Of a stretch of 64,000 nucleotides of DNA, positions 1 through 6,800 are shown piece by piece. The notes under the pieces are model-generated. The model was not told where the DNA came from. It saw nothing but the letters and a program-made list of their open reading frames with translations, and ran no database searches. The position numbers were made by a program, and so were the translations under genes. Position 1 is the stretch's first letter; each line of letters opens with the position of its first letter. Origin of the DNA: Persicobacter psychrovividus (lineage in GTDB: Bacteria; Bacteroidota; Bacteroidia; Cytophagales; Cyclobacteriaceae); the NCBI RefSeq assembly GCF_036492425.1, contig NZ_AP025293.1, forward strand, positions 930,001-994,000. Reading direction: 5' to 3'.

Positions 1-254
1 TGCTTTATGAACTGTGCTTTCTGATCGTGCTGTTTGTATGGCTGCACTGGCGAAAGGAAAGGCTGGCCCGCCACCAGGACGGTTTGCTGTTTGCACTGTT
101 TATGTTAGCCTACTTCGGCTTCCGGTTCCTGATGGAATTCCTCAAGCCGAATGTGTTTTTTGTTTTAGGCCTGAGTAGCATTCAGTGGTTATGCGTACTC
201 TGTTGGGCCTATTATTTTTTGACGATTAAAAGACGACAATATTATGCCCGTTAG
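1..254 (+). CDS. Lgt-like prolipoprotein diacylglyceryl transferase family protein, C-terminal part
   Basis: The reading frame is open from the left edge (codons from base 3), so only the last ~83 residues are visible. They begin with LYE, the end of the HPxQLYE motif typical of prolipoprotein diacylglyceryl transferases, and later show FGFRFLMEFLKPN, which matches the RFxxEFxR/KPN signature of Lgt. Three hydrophobic stretches suggest the terminal membrane helices. Lgt moves a diacylglycerol unit from phosphatidylglycerol to lipoprotein cysteines in the inner membrane. Its 3' end overlaps the radical SAM start by 11 bases, implying translational coupling. That pairing suggests a specialised Lgt paralogue rather than the housekeeping enzyme, but the catalytic part lies outside the window. 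Confidence 0.7.
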   Translation, partial: LYELCFLIVLFVWLHWRKERLARHQDGLLFALFMLAYFGFRFLMEFLKPNVFFVLGLSSIQWLCVLCWAYYFLTIKRRQYYAR

Positions 255-1638
255 AAATTATACCTATTACGACCATACCATCAGCCTTTGTCCTGAATGC
301 CTGAAGCGCATAGATGCGAAAATCGTTTTCGAAGATGAAAAGGTGTTTATGCTGAAGCGTTGCCCGGAACATGGCCGGACGAAAGTGCTGATTGCTGATG
401 ATATTGATTATTATAAGAATATCAGGAATTACAATAAACCTTCCGATATTCCTTATCGGTTTAATGCAAAAACCCATTACGGTTGCCCTTACGATTGTGG
501 CCTCTGCCCTGACCACGAGCAACACTCCTGCCTGACGGTAGTAGAAATCACCGACCGCTGTAACCTAACTTGTCCAACCTGCTATGCTGGCTCCTCGCCT
601 ACAGCCGGAAGGCACCGAACTTTTGAGGAGGTGCGGAAAATGCTCGACGTGGTGGTGGAAAATGAAAAGGAGCCCGATGTGGTGCAGATTAGTGGCGGTG
701 AACCCACCTTGCATCCACAGTTATTTGAAATTCTGGATTACGCGAAAAGTTTACCGATCAAGCACCTGATGATCAATACCAATGGTATTCGGATTGCACA
801 GGAGCCGGAATTTGTGGCGCGCCTGAAATCGTATATGCCCGATTTTGAGGTTTACCTGCAGTTTGATTCTTTTGAGGATCAGGCCTTGCAGAAAATGAGG
901 GGCGCATCACTTGCCAAGATCAGGGAACAGGCGATGGCGGCACTGAACAGACACAATTTATCTACCACGCTTGTGGTTACACTTGAAAAGGGACTCAATG
1001 ATCACGAGCTCGGCAAAGTGATTGACTATGGCCTTCAGCAGCGATGCGTGCGTGGGGTTACTTTTCAGCCTACGCAATCCGCCGGCCGGCTGGAAAATTT
1101 CAGTCAGGAGAAAAACAGGATGACCCTCACAGAGGTAAGGCGCAAGCTGCTCGAACAGGCCCGTATTTTTGAACCTGCAGATATTATTCCCGTCCCTTGC
1201 AATCCTGATGCACTGGCCATGGGTTATGTCTTTAAATCTGAATGGGGGAATTATCCGCTGACGCGCTATATTGATCCTTCGGACCTGTTGGACAACAGTA
1301 AAAATACCATTGTTTTTGAGGGGGACGAGGTGCTGCAAAATCGAATGGTTGAGGTCTTCAGTACAGGTATTTCCGTTGATCGGGTTCGTTCAAAATTCAA
1401 GGATTTGTTATGTTGCTTGCCTGCCGTGCAAACTTCAGCATATGGCTACGACAATGTTTTCCGGGTCATTATCATGGATTTTGTTGATGCCCATAATTTC
1501 GATGTTCGGGCAATAAAGAAGTCGTGTGTGCATATTGTCAATAAGGACAATCAGATTATTCCTTTTGAAACGATGAACATCCTTTACCGCGACGAGCTTG
1601 CTGAACAGTTAAAAAACCTTCAATCCCAATACGAATGA
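244..1638 (+). CDS. radical SAM protein of the Tes / MJ0619-like family
   Basis: A 464-residue radical SAM enzyme. The [4Fe-4S]-SAM motif is C106-N-L-T-C110-P-T-C113, followed by an SGGEPTLHP segment for SAM binding. A cysteine-rich N-terminal region precedes it: C16xxC19, C40, and GCPYDCGLC (C81, C85, C88) with C96. This layout, with HYGCPYDCGLCPDH just before the core, is characteristic of the MJ0619-like group, whose archaeal member Tes joins lipid tails to make tetraether lipids; older annotations call the group pterin methyltransferases. The gene starts inside the Lgt-like gene and its stop overlaps the next start (ATGA), so three genes are likely co-translated. A lipid-tail reaction is an inference from family and neighbours; the substrate is not visible. 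Confidence 0.75.
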   Translation: MPVRNYTYYDHTISLCPECLKRIDAKIVFEDEKVFMLKRCPEHGRTKVLIADDIDYYKNIRNYNKPSDIPYRFNAKTHYGCPYDCGLCPDHEQHSCLTVVEITDRCNLTCPTCYAGSSPTAGRHRTFEEVRKMLDVVVENEKEPDVVQISGGEPTLHPQLFEILDYAKSLPIKHLMINTNGIRIAQEPEFVARLKSYMPDFEVYLQFDSFEDQALQKMRGASLAKIREQAMAALNRHNLSTTLVVTLEKGLNDHELGKVIDYGLQQRCVRGVTFQPTQSAGRLENFSQEKNRMTLTEVRRKLLEQARIFEPADIIPVPCNPDALAMGYVFKSEWGNYPLTRYIDPSDLLDNSKNTIVFEGDEVLQNRMVEVFSTGISVDRVRSKFKDLLCCLPAVQTSAYGYDNVFRVIIMDFVDAHNFDVRAIKKSCVHIVNKDNQIIPFETMNILYRDELAEQLKNLQSQYE

Positions 1639-1814
1639 ACTACCTTGTTTTAATTATCCTGATTTATATCTTCTGCCATATTCCTGCAATAGTATTGCTG
1701 ATTCTGGGTTTTAAGGCGCGTCAAGACAAACCATCTCGGGCGATGAAGTACTTCATCTTTGCAGCGATTTATTTCGTGATTGGAACGGGGATATGTGGAA
1801 GCTTGTTATCCTGA
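1635..1814 (+). CDS. small two-helix membrane protein (59 aa)
   Basis: ATG at 1635 overlaps the radical SAM stop codon in an ATGA arrangement, strong evidence for translational coupling. The 59-residue product begins MNYLVLIILIYIF and ends with AAIYFVIGTGICGSLLS. It has two hydrophobic stretches of about 20 residues separated by a basic loop (KARQDKPSRAMK), so two membrane helices with a short charged turn are likely. I do not recognise a family. By position it may be an accessory subunit of the Lgt-like/radical SAM pair. Confidence 0.65.
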   Translation: MNYLVLIILIYIFCHIPAIVLLILGFKARQDKPSRAMKYFIFAAIYFVIGTGICGSLLS

Positions 1815-1865
1815 TCTTTAATGGATTTAAATATAATTATTCCAACAAAGACTGTTGCGTAACAA

Positions 1866-1957
1866 AAAAAGAAGGGTAACGAACCGAGCGGTTCATTACC
1901 CTTTCTACCCAACATCAACCTATGTTAGTTATTAATCAAAGGTTGTGCCGAAAATCA
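1866..1957 (-). repeat. dispersed hairpin element, copy 1 (module B only)
   Basis: Partial copy of the dispersed element described at 2172-2358. Read on the minus strand, it has GGCACA, a spacer, CATAGGTTGATGTTGG and a hairpin whose outer stem is GGGTAA/TTACCC (1874-1879 with 1896-1901) and inner stem GAACC/GGTTC around a GAGC loop. A run of seven T follows. In the other copies the outer stem is GGGAGC/GCTCCC, so both sides have changed together, which supports a real RNA stem. It could act as a minus-strand terminator. Confidence 0.7.
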
Positions 1958-2171
1958 ATGGCGGTATCCGCGTTTATCAAAAGCGAAGTATTAATACTGA
2001 AAATTGATATTGTTGTTGTTTTTGCAAACAGGTCTTCATGAAAATAGCACCGAGAAAGAGAAGGAATACTGATGATAAGCTGTGAGCTCGGAAAGCGCAT
2101 GAAAAATAATTACAACTCGTGGTATCGTATATAATAGGGCTGTAAGAGCATATTTCCCTGTTTTTGGGCAT

Positions 2172-2358
2172 AAAAAAAAGCTCGGGAACCACTCCGAGCT
2201 TCAAACTAATACCAACTATAACCTATGAACCACTATGATTATACTTTTTCAGAATAGGGACGTCAAAAGTAAAAAGAAGGGAGCCGAACCGAGCGGTTGA
2301 GCTCCCTTTCTACCCAACATCAACCTATGCTAATAGTTAGGCAAAGCCTGTGCCAAAA
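2172..2358 (-). repeat. dispersed two-hairpin element, copy 2
   Basis: About 187 bases, repeated at 47411-47594 and 49068-49258. On the minus strand the order is: TTGGCACAG; a variable ~20 nt; module B (CATAGGTTGATGTTGG, then hairpin GGGAGC/GCTCCC at 2279-2306 and a T-rich tract); ~60 nt; module A (CATAGGTTATAGTTGG, then hairpin AAGCTCGG/CCGAGCTT at 2178-2201 and eight T). Modules A and B are related to each other, sharing CATAGGTT plus GTTGG before each hairpin. The element lies ~100 bases beyond the EamA stop codon, so it is placed like a tandem terminator or 3'-UTR element of that gene. Confidence 0.8.
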
Positions 2359-2455
2359 AGCGTGATTCGTAGGGTTAAATGTGTGAAATAAAACTATTTT
2401 TTTGAACGGATGGTCAGTTCCTGTTAAATGTCAATTTTCAAAATGACCAATTGCC

Positions 2456-3373
2456 TTATTCGTGGATCTCCACAGTAGGGGTCGGGCTTTGCTGAGTCCG
2501 TTTTTTGGTTTTGCCCTTTTGGGTGGAGAAGTGCACCATATAAATACCAATCACGACAATAATCCCCCCGCTGATGTGCCAAAGGGAAAGGGTTTCGCCA
2601 AGCCATAGCCAGGCGATTACGGCAGAGAAGATCGGCTGAATCAACAGGGTGGGCGATACCAGTGACGCACGGATATGTCCCTGCGCATAATTGATCATAA
2701 ACCAGGCTCCGGCCTGAATTAAAATACCCATTGCGGCAAACATTTGCCATGAATGCAAGGAGTAGCCAGTAAAGGGGGCATGAAGCAATAGGGCGTAAAC
2801 CCCCAGGGCTACCGTGGTGGCCACGGAACTGAAAAACAGAAAAGGGATGGTTTCAAGCTGCTTTCTGCCGCTTTGGGTACACAGCATAAAGCCGGCATAA
2901 AACAGACCAGCGAGCAAGCCGAGCAGTAAGCCCTCCAAAAGACCTGCCGGCACGTAAAAGTCGTGGATAATCAAAAAGGATACCCCCGTAAAGGCCGCAA
3001 GCAAACCCAGCCAAAAGGTCATCGGATGGCGCTCCTTAAAAAAGAGGGTCGCACCGATTCCCACCCACAGGGAGGCCAGATTGACCACCAAGGTGGGCAT
3101 GGTGGCATTGGAGGCCATGATTCCCATAGACCAAAGGGCCATATCGGAGGCAAGGAATATGCCGGCAAGTGTGGCAATGGCAATCCCTTTGAGCGGATAG
3201 CGTGTTTTGTTTTTGAAGGTAGTCCACAGGAATGGAAAAAGAATCACCAGCGAACCGATCAGCAGTCGGTAAAATACAGCAATGACGCCCGGTGCGGCGG
3301 CCGCTTTAATAAAAACAGGTGATGCGGAGATCAAAAGGGCCCCCAATGCGAGGGCTGCATGCGCTTTTTTCAT
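2456..3373 (-). CDS. EamA/DMT-superfamily membrane exporter
   Basis: About 305 residues from the preferred ATG at 3373 (MKKAHAALALGALL); an upstream in-frame ATG at 3397 would add eight residues before a typical first helix. Ten hydrophobic segments arranged as two EamA repeats are visible, including the family-like ALWSMGIMASNATMPTLVVNLASLWVGI stretch around residues 80-110 and LIQPIFSAVIAWLWLGETLS near 250-265. Such drug/metabolite transporters move amino acids, purines or other small solutes across the inner membrane; the substrate cannot be inferred. The C-terminal tail is polar and basic. It is a single gene converging on the Lgt-like operon, with a dispersed two-hairpin element after its stop. 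Confidence 0.85.
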   Translation of the reverse strand: MKKAHAALALGALLISASPVFIKAAAAPGVIAVFYRLLIGSLVILFPFLWTTFKNKTRYPLKGIAIATLAGIFLASDMALWSMGIMASNATMPTLVVNLASLWVGIGATLFFKERHPMTFWLGLLAAFTGVSFLIIHDFYVPAGLLEGLLLGLLAGLFYAGFMLCTQSGRKQLETIPFLFFSSVATTVALGVYALLLHAPFTGYSLHSWQMFAAMGILIQAGAWFMINYAQGHIRASLVSPTLLIQPIFSAVIAWLWLGETLSLWHISGGIIVVIGIYMVHFSTQKGKTKKRTQQSPTPTVEIHE

Positions 3374-3394
3374 GAATTCAATCGATTTAGAATA

Positions 3395-3402
3395 CAAAGT
3401 TA
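3395..3402 (-). promoter_or_regulatory. putative -7 box for the EamA gene
   Basis: The minus strand reads TAACTTTG, matching the Bacteroidota -7 consensus TAnnTTTG, 21 bases before the chosen ATG at 3373. No clear TTTG -33 box is visible at the expected distance. Confidence 0.4.
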
Positions 3403-3657
3403 GGGGCTATTTTTTTTGTTCCTATACCGAGGGGGCGAAATAACTTTTTTTGCCCAGTTTATGAGGCGGATAAAAAGGTGTTTTTAGGTCTTAGTTTCCT
3501 TTTTTCCTGTGGGAATGGTGGAGGCCGTTTGGAGATCAGGAGCGGGAGGAGACATTGGTCAGCAAAGACCATTATAGCGATGGCATGGGCTTGTTCATTT
3601 CCTGAAACTAATCAGTTGATTGGAAACTGAAGGTTAATTTTTTCAAAAAAATGATGA

Positions 3658-3682
3658 GCCCTAACTCCCTCATGCTTAGGGC
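3658..3682. repeat. inverted repeat upstream of the PUFA operon
   Basis: GCCCTAA (3658-3664) and TTAGGGC (3676-3682) form a perfect 7-bp stem with an 11-nt loop in the 450-base spacer between the divergent EamA gene and pfaA. It lies ~85 bases upstream of the putative pfaA -7 box. It could be a regulator site or a structured leader; its role is unknown. The rest of the 3374-3823 spacer shows no gene. Confidence 0.4.
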
Positions 3683-3768
3683 GCGCAACGACTTCAGTTT
3701 TATTTTTGTTCATTATTTTCATAAAAAATTATCGAATTTTGTCACAAAACAGGGGTTGGAATTGCCTA

Positions 3769-3776
3769 TACGTTTG
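3769..3776 (+). promoter_or_regulatory. putative -7 box of the pfa operon promoter
   Basis: TACGTTTG matches the Bacteroidota -7 consensus TAnnTTTG exactly and lies 47 bases before the pfaA ATG. The nearest TTTG upstream ends at 3741, 27 bases away, which is longer than the usual ~19, so the -33 box is uncertain. Confidence 0.4.
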
Positions 3777-3823
3777 TGAAATGAAAAAAATAACGGCATA
3801 ACCGTAACAAACCAAATATTTTT

Positions 3824-6800
3824 ATGGCTGACACCAATCAATTATTAAAGGAAACTCCAGTGGCAATTGTCGGAATGGCATCTGCCTTTGCAGACTCTAA
3901 AAACCTCGACCAATATTGGGAAAATATTGTCGATGGTGTTGATTGTATTACTGAAGTTCCTGCCTCTCGATGGGCAGTGGAAGATTATTACGATGCAGAT
4001 CCTCGCGCCGAGGATAAATCCTATTGTAAGATGGGCGGTTTCCTTCCTGATCTGGGCTTCAACCCTATGGAATTCGGACTTCCACCAAACATCCTTGAAG
4101 TTACTGATGCTTCACAGTTGCTTTCCTTGCTGGTGGCACGGGATGCACTGATTGATGCCGGTTACGCACCAGGATCGGACGCCTTCACTGCCGCAATGCG
4201 TGAGCGTACAGGTTGTATTCTGGGTGTAGGTGGTGGACAAAAATTAATTACCCCACTCACCGGCAGACTCCAGTATCCTATCTGGCAAAAAGTGCTTTCA
4301 TCAATGGGTTTGCCACAGGCAAAGATTGATCAGGCAATAGAAAAAATGAAAAAGGCCTACATTCCATGGACAGAGAACTCTTTTCCTGGAATGTTGGGCA
4401 ATGTGATCTCTGGTCGGGTAGCGAACCGCTTCGACCTCGGAGGCATTAACTCTGTGGTTGATGCGGCCTGTGCGGCATCGTTGTCAGCCATAAAAATGGC
4501 CGTTGGCGAACTCATCGAGGGCCGTTGCGACATGATGATCACCGGAGGGGTAGATACCGACAACTCCCCATTCATGTATATGTCGTTCTCCAAAACACCG
4601 GCATTCTCCAAACAGGGCAGTATCCGTCCTTTCGATCATGAAGGCGACGGAATGCTGATCGGTGAAGGTGTCGGCATGATCGTCTGTAAACGCCTTGAAG
4701 ATGCAGAGCGTGACGGCGACCGTATTTATGCGGTACTGAAAGGGATCGGCGGATCAAGCGACGGACGATATAAAAGTATTTATGCCCCTCGCCCGGAAGG
4801 GCAGGCATTGGCAATGGGCCGTGCCTATGAGGAGTCGGGTTATCCCGCACATACCGTCGGGCTGATCGAAGCCCACGGAACAGGTACCAATGCTGGTGAT
4901 GCTTCCGAGGCCCGCTCTATGGGCATGGTGTTCTCCGAGGGCAACGACCGCAAAAATCATATTGCACTGGGGAGTGTAAAATCGCAGGTAGGCCATTGTA
5001 AGGCTGCTGCGGGTGTTGCAGGAATGATCAAAGCCGCTTTGGCATTACACCATAAGGTGTTGCCGGGCACGATCAACGTCAGCAAGCCCAACCCAAAAAT
5101 GGAAATTGAAAAATCACCCTTGTACATCAACAGCATGACAAGACCGTGGTTCAGAAAGGATTCACACCTGCCTCGCCGGGCGAGTGTCAGCGCTTTTGGC
5201 TTTGGCGGTGTGAACCTTCATATGGCAATGGAAGAGCATACTTCTACTGATGAGGCCTATCGGGTTCATCAACTGTTTCAGGGCATCCTGTTGTCGGCAC
5301 CTACTACAGCCGAACTTCAGGGCGTTGTCAGCGCACACTTAAAGGCGCTTGAAACTGCGGAAGATGCTACCTTCTACCTGAAAGAACTTGCCGTAAAATC
5401 GGCACAACAGCAAATTCCGGCAACGCACCCACGAGTGGGCTTCGTAGCCAAAGGCGTTCAGGAAGCCAACAAAAAATTTATTGCAGCGCTGAAGTTACTC
5501 AGCGAAAAACCAGGAGCGCAGTCGTGGTCACATCCACTGCTTGGCATTTGGTTCAGGGCTGCAGAAGCCAACGAAAAGGCCGTAGCCTTATTTGCAGGTC
5601 AGGGGTCTCAGTACACCAATATGGGAAATGCCCTTGCGTGCAGCTTCCCACCGGTACGGAAAAGTTTTGAAGCGGCCAATCAGGTTCGTCAGGCACAAGG
5701 GTTGCCATTACTGACCGATACCGTTTTTCCTGTTCCGGCTTTTGATGCAGAAGCACAAAAAGCACAGCAGGCCGAACTGACCAAAACAAATCATGCACAG
5801 CCTGCTATTGGCGCATTGAGTGCCGGCATGTATCAGTTGCTGGCATCGGCAGGTTTTAATGCAGACTTTTTCGCCGGCCACAGTTACGGAGAAATCACAG
5901 CCCTTTGGGCGGCGGGGGTGATCGATGAGGCGACATTCCACCATTTATCTTCTGCGCGTGGTGCGGCAATGGGTGCCAATACAGGCACTGATGCCGGTTC
6001 AATGCTTGCTGTTAAAGCATCAGCAGAGGCCATTGCACCAAAGTTACAAGCCTTTCCTAATGTTCAGGTAGCGAACATCAACTCGAATCAGCAGGTGATC
6101 CTCGGCGGGGAGACAGCAAGCCTTGAAAAGTTGAAAGACAGCCTGAAAGCGGAAGGACTGATGGCCACGATGTTGCCCGTAGCGGCGGCTTTCCATACGC
6201 CATACGTCGAGCATGCTTCGGCACCTTTTGCTGCAGAAATTGAGCAGGCGACTTTTCGGGCAACAGACAAGCAGGTGTATTCCAATACCAGCGGACAGCC
6301 TTTTGAAAATGAGCCTGAGCGCATCAAGGCAAGCCTGAAAAAACATATGCTGAGTCCGGTACATTTCCGCGAGCAGATCGAAAATATTTACGCCGCGGGC
6401 GGACGAATTTTTGTGGAATTTGGCCCCAAGAATATCCTTTCCAATCTGGTGAAAGATATTTTGGGTGATCGTCCGCATACGGTGGTGGCGATGAATGCCA
6501 ACGCCAAGAAAAACAGTGAGCAACAACTGCGTGAGGCGGTGATGCAGCTTGCTGTATTGGGCATGCCCGTTCAGCAGTTTGATCAGTTCCAGCGACCATT
6601 GACCACGCCAACCCCTAAAGGGAAGATGAATGTCGAGATCAGTGGAAACAACTATGTTTCTCCGCAGCGTCAGCAGGCATGGAAAGAGGCCATAGCCATC
6701 GACAATGCAGGCTCGGCAACCACCGAGGCCCCTGCCCAGGGACTGGCGGAAGAAATCGAAACGGTGATGGTGGAAACACAGGACATCGCTGCCTATGTTC

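Larger units (their letters stand above)
1815..2455. other. intergenic region with dispersed elements
   Basis: 641 bases between the small membrane protein and the converging EamA gene. It holds element copy 1 (1866-1957) and copy 2 (2172-2358). I see no supportable gene in the rest. The short minus-strand open frame at 1977-2204 is low in complexity, runs through the hairpin of copy 2 and has no coding character. Confidence 0.7.

Noticed and set aside
2172-2358. A TTGACG-17-TATAAT promoter on the minus strand inside the two-hairpin element, which would make module A a small RNA gene.
   Set aside because: The spacing is 16 in copy 3 and the TATAAT is missing from copy 4, and this is not the Bacteroidota promoter form. 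Kept only as part of the repeat.
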